Origin: Bacteroidales bacterium | GTDB taxonomy: Bacteria > Bacteroidota > Bacteroidia > Bacteroidales > UBA10428 | NCBI GenBank assembly: GCA_016928305.1 | Contig: JAFGKY010000053.1 | Location: 1-64,000, forward strand | Reading direction: 5' to 3' | Length of the DNA: 64,000 nt | Shown: one piece after another, positions 1 to 8,340 of the stretch | Numbering within the stretch: the stretch's first letter is position 1 | Layout of the letters: every line of letters begins with the position of its first letter | Position numbers and translations under genes: made by a program | The notes under the pieces: generated by a model | Database searches by the model: none | The model's input: only the letters and a program-made list of their open reading frames with translations | Told to the model about the DNA's origin: nothing

Positions 1-40
1 TAGAGTACGGACTCTGTCAGGTCTTCTAACCCACACACCA

Positions 41-70
41 TGTCACTCTTCACTTGTCACCCGTCACTAT
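41..70. repeat. Degenerate GTCACT/TTCACT word repeat at the left edge
   Basis: Short run of TCACT-type words (TGTCACTCTTCACTTGTCAC and continuing) lying just past the stop codon of the nucleotidyltransferase gene. Similar word-like repeats (GTGAACAGTGAAAAGTG, GTGACAAGTGACAAG) occur in other gaps of this window and never inside a gene. No function is claimed. Confidence 0.5.
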
Positions 71-979
71 CTATTCCCACAAATTCACCGGGTAGACACC
101 TTCTTCAAGCAGTTTTATCAGGTTATTGATCACCATGGGTTTGTCTTCCTTGTAAGTGACACCAAACCATTTCTCAGGAGTCTGCAACAGCCTTACCCTG
201 GCCATGCCTTCTTTGACAATTTCATTCATAACGGAAGGAAGGTAGAATTCTGCACTCAGGTTATCGATGTTGGCCTGGATAAAGGTTTTGAATTGTGATC
301 TCAGGTGCTGAAAGACGGAGGGCATAAAACCCATCAGGTTCATAGACACAATTTCTTTTCCTGTAAATTCCGTATGGTGTGTGTCGTCAACCTGGCTTTT
401 GATACCGTTATCTTCCCGGAAGATCTTTTTATGTTCCACGATGCTTTGGAGGAACCCGTTTTCATCGGTAACACAAACACCTCTTGAAACATGCCCCGAT
501 TCGGAAAGGGTGTTGTCCAGTTCATAACCGACAATGCAATAGCTGTCAACCTCTCCTTCCTGAGGTTGTGTGAGAAAATCAACCATGACTTTATAGGAAA
601 GGGATCCGTAAAAATCATCAGCATTGATGACTGCAAAGGGGGTGGTTATCTTCTTCTCTGCAACCATTACGGCATGACCGGTTCCCCATGGTTTGGCCCG
701 GCCGGGAGGGACAGACAATCCCGTGGGAATATTCTCAAGTTCCTGATAAACAAAGTCAATATCCGCTTTCTTTAAAGCATTTTTAAGGATCAGGTCTTTG
801 AAGTCGTTAACAAATTCCTTACGGACGACCATCACTATTTTATCAAATCCTGCCCTCAGCGCATCGTAAATAGAATATTCAACAATGGTTTCACCGGAGG
901 GTCCAAAACGGTCAACCTGCTTGAGGCTGCCATAACGGCTGCCCATGCCGGCTGCCAGAATCACTAAGGATGGTTTCAT
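71..979 (-). CDS. Sugar-phosphate nucleotidyltransferase
   Basis: 302-residue cytosolic protein of the NTP-transferase fold that makes nucleotide-activated sugars from sugar 1-phosphates. The nucleotide-binding signature is at the N-terminus (LAAGMGSRYGSLKQ, residues 8-21), with the metal-binding acidic pair in FAVINADDFYG (about residues 115-125). The ATG at 979 is immediately followed by this core, so the start is firm. It lies 21 bases downstream of an FHS-type sugar transporter on the same strand, which suggests uptake and activation of one sugar. Related Bacteroidales genes are often beside a sugar kinase-like phosphotransferase; that gene would be outside the window. The substrate (glucose-1-P, GlcNAc-1-P or MurNAc-1-P) cannot be decided from sequence alone. 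Confidence 0.85.
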   Translation of the reverse strand: MKPSLVILAAGMGSRYGSLKQVDRFGPSGETIVEYSIYDALRAGFDKIVMVVRKEFVNDFKDLILKNALKKADIDFVYQELENIPTGLSVPPGRAKPWGTGHAVMVAEKKITTPFAVINADDFYGSLSYKVMVDFLTQPQEGEVDSYCIVGYELDNTLSESGHVSRGVCVTDENGFLQSIVEHKKIFREDNGIKSQVDDTHHTEFTGKEIVSMNLMGFMPSVFQHLRSQFKTFIQANIDNLSAEFYLPSVMNEIVKEGMARVRLLQTPEKWFGVTYKEDKPMVINNLIKLLEEGVYPVNLWE

Positions 980-1000
980 ACGGTTTATAGAATAATCATT

Positions 1001-2326
1001 TTATTTCCAGGTTCTTAATTTATATCCCCTGACCGCGTAATAGAAAATGATCACGTAGCAGGGTAACAGTATCCAATAGGCTTGCTGTGATCCGATGGTA
1101 TCGGACAGTTTCCCCCAGAGTAAAGGTAACAAAGCTCCACCTGCAATAGCCATGATAAGCAAGGCAGTACCGGTTTTGATGAAACGGCCCAGGTTGTGTA
1201 TGGCCAGTGGCCAGATGGCCGGCCATACAAGGGCATTGGCCAGTCCCAGCAAGGCAATGAACAGTACCGTATGCGGAAGCATCAGTGTTACTTTGCTGAA
1301 GGTCATCAGATCCAGAAACGGCATATTCAGATGCAGGTGAGGAGGGATAAAAAGGGCAAGCAGGGAAAAAGTTATACCGAGAACAGCACACAACACCAAT
1401 GCTTTGCGTTGCGATATTACTCGCGGAATAAAAATGATGCCGCACACATAACCGATGATCATAGCGATCAGTACGAGCGAGGTGAAGAATTTGGCTGATT
1501 GCAACGGTACATTCAAGGAAAGGCCATACCGGATGATGGTGTCTCCGGCGATGACTTCTGCCCCGACATAAAAGAACAGGGCTGCAACACCCAATATAAG
1601 ATGGGGAAACTGAATGATATGGGTTTTGGAAGATTGAACGGCATCCTGATCCTGTTCCATTTCGATCTCCGGCAAGGGTGAGATCTTAACCAGTAATCCA
1701 AGAACAAGAAGCACTCCGGACATCACCAGGTAAGGATTAATAACCCTGCGTGCAAGTTCGTCAAGGGCAACATTGCGGGCAACCTCGTCCATATCCTTTA
1801 GGTTTTTAACAAATGCATCACCGTCACTCAGGATGAAATAAGCAAGAATCAAGGGAGCAACAGCACCGGCCAGCTTGTTGCATATACCCATTATGCTGAT
1901 ACGAACAGCCGCAGTTTCCCTGGGTCCCAGTATGGTGATGTAAGGATTCGATGCAGTCTGTAATATGGCCAGACCTGTCCCCATAATAAACAGGCCGGTG
2001 AGAAATATCCCGTAAGTCCGTGAAAGTGCCGCAGGTACGAAGACCAGCGTACCTGCCGCCATGACCATCAGACCTGCCATCATTCCATTCTTAAAGCCTG
2101 TTTTTTTCAACAACCACGAAGAGGGTAAGGCCATAATGGTGTAAGAAATGTAAAAAGCGAAGGCAACGATCAGTGCTTCAAAATCGGATAATTCACACGA
2201 TATCTTGAAGTAAGGGATCAGGATTCCGTTCAGCCATGTTACAAAACCGAAAATAAAGAAGAAAACACCGATTATAGCTATTGATAAAGCATAGTTGTTA
2301 TTTCGGGTGCGGCGATCTGCAGTCAT
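1001..2326 (-). CDS. FHS-family sugar:H+ symporter (glucose/galactose type)
   Basis: 441-residue major facilitator protein with about twelve hydrophobic segments. The start of helix 1 (FFFIFGFVTWLNGILIPYFK, residues 22-41) and the LQTASNPYITILGP stretch near residue 122 are typical of the fucose/glucose/galactose (FHS) branch, which imports hexoses with protons across the inner membrane. The cytoplasmic middle loop is acidic (residues about 222-232). It is the first gene of a likely two-gene operon with the downstream sugar-phosphate nucleotidyltransferase (21-base gap). Glucose, galactose, fucose or an amino sugar are all possible substrates. Confidence 0.88.
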   Translation of the reverse strand: MTADRRTRNNNYALSIAIIGVFFFIFGFVTWLNGILIPYFKISCELSDFEALIVAFAFYISYTIMALPSSWLLKKTGFKNGMMAGLMVMAAGTLVFVPAALSRTYGIFLTGLFIMGTGLAILQTASNPYITILGPRETAAVRISIMGICNKLAGAVAPLILAYFILSDGDAFVKNLKDMDEVARNVALDELARRVINPYLVMSGVLLVLGLLVKISPLPEIEMEQDQDAVQSSKTHIIQFPHLILGVAALFFYVGAEVIAGDTIIRYGLSLNVPLQSAKFFTSLVLIAMIIGYVCGIIFIPRVISQRKALVLCAVLGITFSLLALFIPPHLHLNMPFLDLMTFSKVTLMLPHTVLFIALLGLANALVWPAIWPLAIHNLGRFIKTGTALLIMAIAGGALLPLLWGKLSDTIGSQQAYWILLPCYVIIFYYAVRGYKLRTWK

Positions 2327-2414
2327 TTGAGAAATGATTTATGACAAAGTAAAGTATTTTTCAAGAAATATGGAAGCATGGAATAATGGAATAATGAGAA
2401 GTTATGATGGTTTT

Positions 2415-2456
2415 GGTAGTTATGGTTGTTATGTGCCCATGACAATCATAACTACC
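2415..2456. repeat. Intergenic hairpin of the GTTATGGTTGT word family
   Basis: GGTAGTTATGGTTGT at 2415-2429 pairs with ACAATCATAACTACC at 2442-2456: 15 pairs with one G-T, and a 12-base loop. The gap also has a duplicated GGAATAAT word near 2382. A related word string (TTATGGTTGTTGTGGTTGTT) is found near 28863, so this is a dispersed intergenic family rather than a unique structure. It could act as a transcriptional terminator or insulator between two divergently transcribed genes, but there is no T-tract on either side. Confidence 0.5.
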
Positions 2457-2616
2457 ATAACATTTATATTATCTATAACTTAAATACAAATTTTTACCGG
2501 CTGCTGTCTCCTATCCTGAAAAAACTTTCGCATGCAATAATTTTATTGTTTTAAAGTTTTATATTAGGCGCAACCAAAAAGAGTGTTCTCTCATCAATTT
2601 AAAAAGGAGTAAGTTT

Positions 2617-3093
2617 ATGAACAGAATGATTGTTTTTTCAGTTGTTTTAGTGGTGTTTGCGATATCGGCTTGCAACAGTGACCGTGATCTTTTAGCCCAC
2701 AAAAAAGAGTGTTGTTCCGGCATGGTTACTAAAGACAATGCTGTTGATCATGTTATCGGAAGCTGGAAATGGATCGAGACATCCTATTTCTCGGCAAACC
2801 GCGGTCAGTTGTTGAAGACACCCCAGACTACCGGCAAAATGCTTACCTATACCTTTGATAATGATACGTTGACCATATCTTCAGGAGGTATGATTATAGA
2901 GAAGACACGATATGAAATCGGGACACTGCGGGACATAACTCATTTCACACAAGATACTACCCTGATTATACGGTTGTTCAATGCCGAAAACAGTCACAAA
3001 ATCTCGTTGCTTCATTTTTGCGGTGACAGCATGATACTTGTAAACAGCTACAATTCCATGGGAGGAAATATTAAGCTTCGTAAAGAGGGATAG
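2617..3093 (+). CDS. Small lipoprotein, lipocalin-like fold possible
   Basis: 158 residues with a lipoprotein signal (hydrophobic stretch, then ISAC with Cys19). The mature part begins with a Cys pair (ECC) and continues as short beta-strand-like stretches starting from GSWKWIETSYFS, the kind of start seen in lipocalin-like families (G-x-W). Unusually for this phylum the start has a good ribosome-binding sequence, AAGGAG about ten bases before the ATG. No neighbour shares its strand closely, so it is monocistronic. Function unknown; the lipocalin-like assignment is by impression only. Confidence 0.75.
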   Translation: MNRMIVFSVVLVVFAISACNSDRDLLAHKKECCSGMVTKDNAVDHVIGSWKWIETSYFSANRGQLLKTPQTTGKMLTYTFDNDTLTISSGGMIIEKTRYEIGTLRDITHFTQDTTLIIRLFNAENSHKISLLHFCGDSMILVNSYNSMGGNIKLRKEG

Positions 3094-3201
3094 GTTGTTA
3101 AAAAGGCAGTTGGCAGCGGCAGTAGGCGATGCTGAAAGAAAGGAGCAAAGAAAATCAAGGAGATATGATTTCATATTCAAGCATCCATGTGACTTCATCA
3201 A

Positions 3202-3290
3202 CATCCATTGCCGTCAGCTTCAGCTGACGGAAGGATGAGAAAGCAGAAACAGTTACTTCTTCCGTTGGCTGAAGCCAACGGCAATGGATG
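3202..3290. repeat. REP/BIME-like doublet with compensatory changes
   Basis: Two 32-base arms in inverted orientation (3202-3233 and 3259-3290) separated by 25 bases. Each arm contains its own palindrome: CCGTCAGCTTCAGCTGACGG at 3211-3230 and CCGTTGGCTGAAGCCAACGG at 3262-3281. Outside the inner stems the arms are identical after reversal (CATCCATTG and GGAAG flanks), while the stems differ at paired positions, so pairing is kept. This is the layout of REP doublets mobilised by REP-associated tyrosine transposases; no such transposase is in the window. Confidence 0.8.
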
Positions 3291-3347
3291 AGGCAAAGTT
3301 AAAGTTGGCTGCAGATTTCGATGTCAGATATTTATATTATCAGGATA

Positions 3348-3824
3348 TTATTTCTTAATAAAGAAAAACCGTATACCAAATACAGCATTAAAATCAAATT
3401 CGGTTGCAGGCACAAGGTTTATGATGGGGACGGCTTCAAGGAAAACATCCAGTTTATCTGCAGCGAATATGTATGCAAGTCCAATAGGAACCCTGGCCCC
3501 CAGGTAAACATCATCGTGTGATATTTCTGTTTTTCCTCCCAATCCCAGATAAAGGGGCAGTTTGCCTTTCCCTTCTCCGAAGCGAAAAAGGCTGAAGTTG
3601 TGCCAGAGATAGTCAGTATGCATGTTCAATGCTCCCTTTTCGGTGAACGACCAGGCTACTCCTGCGTCAATAGCTGAACGGCCGGATATCCAGGTTTTAA
3701 AACTGATTCCGGTGGGCTCGCCCAGCATGATGCCGAAGCCTGTACCACCTTCCTGGGCATTGGACAGGGTGTTACAGAAAAACAGAATGAACAGGAAAAC
3801 AGGAAAGCTCAGATTTTTTATCAT
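3348..3824 (-). CDS. Small outer-membrane beta-barrel protein (BAPKO_0422/DUF3996-like)
   Basis: 158 residues from the ATG at 3824, chosen because it begins a clean signal peptide (MIKNLSFPVFLFILFFCNTL...NAQ); upstream in-frame TTG and ATG codons would only add a polar tail. The mature part starts GTGFGIMLGEPTGISFKTW, the hallmark opening of a small eight-stranded barrel family, and ends in alternating hydrophobic residues and a Phe run (FGIRFFFIKK), as expected for an outer-membrane barrel terminus. No operon partner. Function unknown. Confidence 0.8.
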   Translation of the reverse strand: MIKNLSFPVFLFILFFCNTLSNAQEGGTGFGIMLGEPTGISFKTWISGRSAIDAGVAWSFTEKGALNMHTDYLWHNFSLFRFGEGKGKLPLYLGLGGKTEISHDDVYLGARVPIGLAYIFAADKLDVFLEAVPIINLVPATEFDFNAVFGIRFFFIKK

Positions 3825-4002
3825 AAAGGTACCGTGCATAGAATTCGTCAAATTTATTCAAATAAAACAAACCGAAGGATGGTCGATCCTGCCTGATTTC
3901 CGGCAGGATTTATAAATGACCGAACCGGAGCACTTTGATTCCTGGCTCTTCTTTGTTGTTATCTCTCGCAGTTATCAACAAGGATGCCTGTAGTAAAAAA
4001 AT

Positions 4003-4010
4003 TATCTTTG
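4003..4010 (+). promoter_or_regulatory. Candidate Bacteroidota -7 box TATCTTTG
   Basis: TATCTTTG matches the TAnnTTTG -7 consensus and lies 32 bases before the ATG of the PafA-like gene at 4043. No TTTG at the expected -33 position was found, so support is partial. Confidence 0.4.
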
Positions 4011-4042
4011 AGGTTTTGAATTAATCTTTTAAAACGATTGAC

Positions 4043-5692
4043 ATGGTTAAAACGACATTATATGCGGTAGTGATTATGTTATTCCAGTATTGCAACGTTT
4101 ATTCCCAGCATGCAAAAAAAATTCCTTCCGAAAAGCCCAGGCTTATCGTTGGCATCATAGTCAGCCAAATGCGGTACGACTATGTATTCCGATTCTGGGA
4201 TAAATTGAGTGATAACGGGATCAAACTGCTGATTGACAGAGGAACTTTTTGTAAAAACACCAGTTTCAATTACCTGTATTCACAGGATGGTGTTGGACAT
4301 GCAAGCATTGTCACCGGTACAACACCTTCTAATCATGGGATTATTGCACAGCAGTGGTACCTGAACCTGCAGGATAAAATGGAACAGTATACGGAAGATC
4401 CTTCTCATAAGGCCGTAGGTGGAGATTATGATAATGGGCATCATTCACCGCGCAACCTTATGTGTACAACGTTTCCAGATGAATTAAGACTCTCAAATGA
4501 TTTCCGGTCGAAGGTTTTTTCGGTTGCGCTGGAGCCCGGACCTGCAATATTCTCGGCGGGTCATACCGGGAATTGTTCTTACTGGTTCGATCCCCGTACC
4601 GGAAGCTGGATAACCAGCACCTATTATACCGACAGTCTCGCTGCATGGGCAAAAGAATTCAATGATAAGAAGTTACCGGATATTTACCTGTCTCAGGAAT
4701 GGAATACCTTGTTTCCAATCGGACAATACACCGAAAGTCTTCCGGATAATAATAAGTATGAAACCGGATATGACGGAAGGATCACATTTCCTTACCCGCT
4801 GACGGAGATCTCCGGCAGCCGGAAAAACCAGAAGAATTACACCATCCTCATGAAAACGCCCTATGGCAATTTGCTTACCAAGGATTTTGTGTCGTCGTTG
4901 GTAATTGGAGAAGAACTTGGGAAAGATGATTATACGGATGTATTAATGGTGTCTTTTACCGCAAATGAAAGCATCGGAATCCTGTTCGGCCCCAATTCCA
5001 TTGAAGTGGAAGATGCTCTGATAAGGCTGGACCTTGAGCTCGCGCATTTCTTTCAGTTTCTGGATTCCCATGTGGGCAAGGAGAATATGCTGATCTTCCT
5101 GACCTCCGGCAGTGGCGTAGCACAGGTACCATCCTATCTGGTGGATTCAAAAATACCTGCCGGTTACTTTAATCATCTGGGGGCTATTGCATTGTTAAAG
5201 AGTGCGTTGAATAATACTTACGGAAGGGGCAACTGGGTGAAAGCGTATCAGTCACAGCAGATATTCCTGAACCATACACTGATTGAAGATTCCAAATTAT
5301 CGCTGAGGGATGTACAGGATTATACAGCCCAGTTTATGCTGCAGTTTGCCGGTGTAGCCAACACGGTGACCTCCTATACCCTGCAAAGCACTAATTTTAC
5401 AAGCGGCATCTTTCAGAAGATACAAAACAGCTATAACCAGAAACGTTCAGGCGATGTAATGATCAATCTGAAGGCAAACTGGGTTGAAAAAGGCAGTGGT
5501 TCAACCGATCATAACTCGTCCTATGCCTATGATTCAAAAATCCCGCTTATCTGGTACGGATGGAAGATCGGTCGCGGGACTATTACCCGTCCGGTTGACA
5601 TTACCGACATAGCACCAACGATTTCTACCTTTCTGGATATCAGCTATCCCAATGCGTGTACCGGCAGCCCGATACCTGAACTGGTGCAGTAA
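4043..5692 (+). CDS. PafA-like alkaline phosphatase homologue with a destroyed active site (pseudoenzyme)
   Basis: 549 residues with a signal peptide (cleavage after about VYSQ). It aligns along its whole length with the PafA/PhoX-independent alkaline phosphatases of Bacteroidota: KPRLIVGIIVSQMRYDY, GHASIVTGTTP, HSPRNLMCTT, FGPNSIEVEDALIRLD, and a C-terminal TRPVDITDIAPT. Compared from memory with Elizabethkingia PafA, nearly all catalytic residues are gone: metal Asp38 is Ser41, nucleophile Thr79 is Asp82, Asn100 is Gln103, Lys162 and Arg164 are Glu164 and Gly166, Asp305 and His309 are Glu309 and Ile313, Asp352-His353 are Gly356-Ser357. Only the last metal His (His490) remains. The frame is intact and the scaffold conserved, so a non-catalytic periplasmic role is more likely than recent decay. 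Confidence 0.85.
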   Translation: MVKTTLYAVVIMLFQYCNVYSQHAKKIPSEKPRLIVGIIVSQMRYDYVFRFWDKLSDNGIKLLIDRGTFCKNTSFNYLYSQDGVGHASIVTGTTPSNHGIIAQQWYLNLQDKMEQYTEDPSHKAVGGDYDNGHHSPRNLMCTTFPDELRLSNDFRSKVFSVALEPGPAIFSAGHTGNCSYWFDPRTGSWITSTYYTDSLAAWAKEFNDKKLPDIYLSQEWNTLFPIGQYTESLPDNNKYETGYDGRITFPYPLTEISGSRKNQKNYTILMKTPYGNLLTKDFVSSLVIGEELGKDDYTDVLMVSFTANESIGILFGPNSIEVEDALIRLDLELAHFFQFLDSHVGKENMLIFLTSGSGVAQVPSYLVDSKIPAGYFNHLGAIALLKSALNNTYGRGNWVKAYQSQQIFLNHTLIEDSKLSLRDVQDYTAQFMLQFAGVANTVTSYTLQSTNFTSGIFQKIQNSYNQKRSGDVMINLKANWVEKGSGSTDHNSSYAYDSKIPLIWYGWKIGRGTITRPVDITDIAPTISTFLDISYPNACTGSPIPELVQ

Positions 5693-5694
5693 AC

Positions 5695-5736
5695 GCAGTG
5701 AACAGTGAAAAGTGAACAGTGAACAGTGAAAAGTGA
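5695..5736. repeat. GTGAACAGTGAAAA word repeat
   Basis: Just after the stop codon the sequence cycles through AACAGTG, AAAAGTG and AACAGTG words (about six 7-base units). Comparable word-like tandem strings occur at the left edge, 52019-52062 and 52943-53100. No pairing or coding potential seen. Confidence 0.6.
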
Positions 5737-5897
5737 GAGGCTGGAAACCCTGCAAGCGGTGTGCGTCTGCCTTGCGCGTTGAAACCCTGGCAGGGTGAGT
5801 GCTGCAGCTCTTTTAGCAGCATAATGCAGTCACTCGGCAAAGCCAGGCGACTAAGGGGAGATAATTTGGTTCCCGGTTCGTAATCCTAATAAAATAA

Positions 5898-5960
5898 GAA
5901 AGGAGGCACTCTCTCAAATGCCTCCAACCTCACATTAAACAAAACTACTAACTAAACCAA
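5898..5960 (+). promoter_or_regulatory. Orphan leader resembling those upstream of SusC/TonB-receptor genes
   Basis: A hairpin with stem GGAGGCA (5902-5908) and TGCCTCC (5919-5925) and a 10-base loop is followed by ACCTCACATTAAACAAAAC and TACTAACTAAACC. This hairpin plus AAACAAAACTA...ACTAAAC tail is the form I associate with 5' leaders of SusC-type genes in Bacteroidota. No SusC gene follows: the next coding start is at 6292. The rest of the 600-base gap (5693-6291) holds word repeats, a GAAACCCTG duplication near 5745 and 5781, and otherwise nothing recognisable. Confidence 0.4.
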
Positions 5961-6291
5961 CTTGGGCAAAACCGTTTAACCATTGAATTTGTATCGTCGT
6001 ATTTTTTAATTCGTGTTTTGTTGTTTCTATTCAGATATACGGGCGATTGCAGGGGTTGTTTGATTTATTGGATGAACGGATTGAATCTGTTGATCAGTGT
6101 TTTTTTTTCACAGGTAAACGATAAAGGGAATTTGCAGGACAAAAAAGGGGGGCTCATTTCTTAATTTTCAAATAACTCCGGGACTATTTTAAGTCGTGAT
6201 AACCATCATGGTTATTTAGTTTATAAAATGATATTTTTAGGCTGACAGAACGGCTAATTGTTAAATGAATCAATTTAAACTTTATACTATA

Positions 6292-8322
6292 ATGAAAAAA
6301 ATTTGTTTTTTACTGATACCTTTATGGGTTATTATGGCCTGTCAGCAGGGTGATAAAAAGAATAGGATGTTCATAAACGAAGCATTAAAGAAAGCAGCAG
6401 TCGATACATTGGTTGTCGGTAAGGGTGAAGCTTTTCGGGCGCGGATTGAGACGGGTATAGACCAGGTAGCCTTTTTCTGGACAAAAAATGACGGGAGCGA
6501 GGACGAATTCATTCAATTCTGCAGCGATCATTTTGTTGCTGATGAACGGCAGCGTGACACCTTGTTCCATAAGCTAAGCCGGAGCCTGGAGGTGCTGTTT
6601 GGCAATGCCAACAAAATGAGCCTTGAACTTCGTGAACCCCTGGATCTTGATCAGGGTCCCATTACCCCTGTCGATATGTTGTTTGGCAGTTATAATCCAG
6701 CCAGTCATTTTTCCGACGATCTCTTCAACAATAAGGTTTATTTTCATATTCTGCTGAATTTTCCGGCGTATTCACTGGATGAAAAGCTTGACAAGGGAAG
6801 AGCATGGGACCGGAAGGAATGGGCTTATGCAGCCCTCGGCAATAAAGTCGTTTCGAGGGAACCTGCTGTACTGTTGCAGCAATTGTCGAATGTTGCCACA
6901 AAAGCTGAGGCATACATTTCGGAATATAACATCCATATGGGAATACTGGTGAATGACAAAATGGAAAAGCTGTTCCCGTCCGATAAGGTGCTGATAAGTC
7001 ATTGGGGCCTCCGCGATGAGCTCAAATCGCATTACAATAGTGAAAATGGAATGGAAAAACAACGCATGATCTATGCCCTGATGAACCGCATCATCAATCA
7101 GGAGATTCCGAAAGAGGTCATCAACAGTAGCCGGTATACATGGAATCCGTTGAATAACAAGATATTTGAAGGCAACAATGAAATAACCGCAGAACGTGAA
7201 CCAGATAAACGGTATCAGTACGTGATCGATTATTACAGGATGTTTTTGCAGCAAGATGTGTATTTCCCGAAATATCCCACAGTTATTCACCGTGCATTTG
7301 AAATGGGGACACAAATGCCTAAGGCAACGGTGGAAGAGCTGTTTAAACAGGTATTGAGCTCACAGGAAGTCCGTGAAACGGCAAAACTTATTTCCAAAAG
7401 ACTGGAACGGAAGCTTGAACCTTTTGATATCTGGTACAATGGTTTCAGGTCCGTGAATACACTCCCTGAACAGGAGCTCGACCGGCTGACCGGATCAAAA
7501 TATCAGGATGCACTTGCACTAAAACGTGATCTGCCGGTTATCCTGGTGAAACTCGGATTTGAAAAAGAGAAAGCAGCCTTTCTGGCCTCTCACATCGTGG
7601 TGGACCCGGCAAGGGGATCCGGACATGCTGCAGGAGCTTTGATGCGCGGTGATGTTGCACACCTGCGAACACGCTTCACCAATAAAGGGATGAATTATAA
7701 GGGATACAACATAGCCATCCATGAATTCGGACACAATGTTGAACAGACTTTTTCCTTATATAATGTCGATTATTACCTCCTGAACGGTGTTCCTAATACC
7801 GCCTTCACGGAAGCGCTGGCATTCCTTTTCCAGGAAAAGGACTTGCAGTTGCTGGGCGTGGATAAACCATCGGAGAAAAGCGAATTGCTATCCGTATTGG
7901 ATATTCTCTGGAATTCATACGAGATCATGGGTGTGGCTCTCGTGGATGATGCTATGTGGACATGGTTGTATGAACATCCGGATGCCACTGCAGCTGAGCT
8001 CAGGCAGACCGTGACCGGCATCGCAAAGGATATCTGGAATACTTATTATGCTGATGTATTTGGTATAAAAGATCAGGCCATCCTGGGCATCTATTCCCAT
8101 ATTATAAGCTATCCGCTTTACCTCCATTCCTATCCGCTTGGACATATCATACATTTCCAGCTGAAGGATTATTTGAAAAACAAAGACTTCGGGAAAGAGA
8201 TAGAAAGGATTTATTCCCTTGGATCGATAACACCCGAAGCCTGGATGATGAATGCAGTCGGTAAGCCGATATCGGTTGATCCGTTGCTGCAAGCCGCCGG
8301 AGAAGCACTGAAATCCTATTGA
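6292..8322 (+). CDS. Gluzincin-type zinc metallopeptidase lipoprotein
   Basis: 676 residues from the ATG at 6292, chosen over an in-frame ATG at 6265 because it opens a lipoprotein signal (MKKICFLLIPLWVIMAC, Cys17). Residues 477-481 read HEFGH, the zinc-binding HExxH motif, and 26 residues on the sequence NTAFTEALAFLFQ offers Glu507 as third ligand, as in gluzincins related to the M3 oligopeptidases. The long helical N-terminal half (residues about 30-440) carries no motif I recognise. It would act anchored in the periplasm or at the cell surface. It stands alone between the orphan leader and the convergent fucosidase gene. Family assignment below clan level is open. Confidence 0.8.
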   Translation: MKKICFLLIPLWVIMACQQGDKKNRMFINEALKKAAVDTLVVGKGEAFRARIETGIDQVAFFWTKNDGSEDEFIQFCSDHFVADERQRDTLFHKLSRSLEVLFGNANKMSLELREPLDLDQGPITPVDMLFGSYNPASHFSDDLFNNKVYFHILLNFPAYSLDEKLDKGRAWDRKEWAYAALGNKVVSREPAVLLQQLSNVATKAEAYISEYNIHMGILVNDKMEKLFPSDKVLISHWGLRDELKSHYNSENGMEKQRMIYALMNRIINQEIPKEVINSSRYTWNPLNNKIFEGNNEITAEREPDKRYQYVIDYYRMFLQQDVYFPKYPTVIHRAFEMGTQMPKATVEELFKQVLSSQEVRETAKLISKRLERKLEPFDIWYNGFRSVNTLPEQELDRLTGSKYQDALALKRDLPVILVKLGFEKEKAAFLASHIVVDPARGSGHAAGALMRGDVAHLRTRFTNKGMNYKGYNIAIHEFGHNVEQTFSLYNVDYYLLNGVPNTAFTEALAFLFQEKDLQLLGVDKPSEKSELLSVLDILWNSYEIMGVALVDDAMWTWLYEHPDATAAELRQTVTGIAKDIWNTYYADVFGIKDQAILGIYSHIISYPLYLHSYPLGHIIHFQLKDYLKNKDFGKEIERIYSLGSITPEAWMMNAVGKPISVDPLLQAAGEALKSY

Positions 8323-8340
8323 TTTCCAGGGGAGGGAGGA

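Noticed and set aside
71-2326. GalU/hexose operon naming for the first two genes
   Set aside because: The substrate of neither the nucleotidyltransferase nor the transporter can be read from the sequence, so no gene symbol was given.
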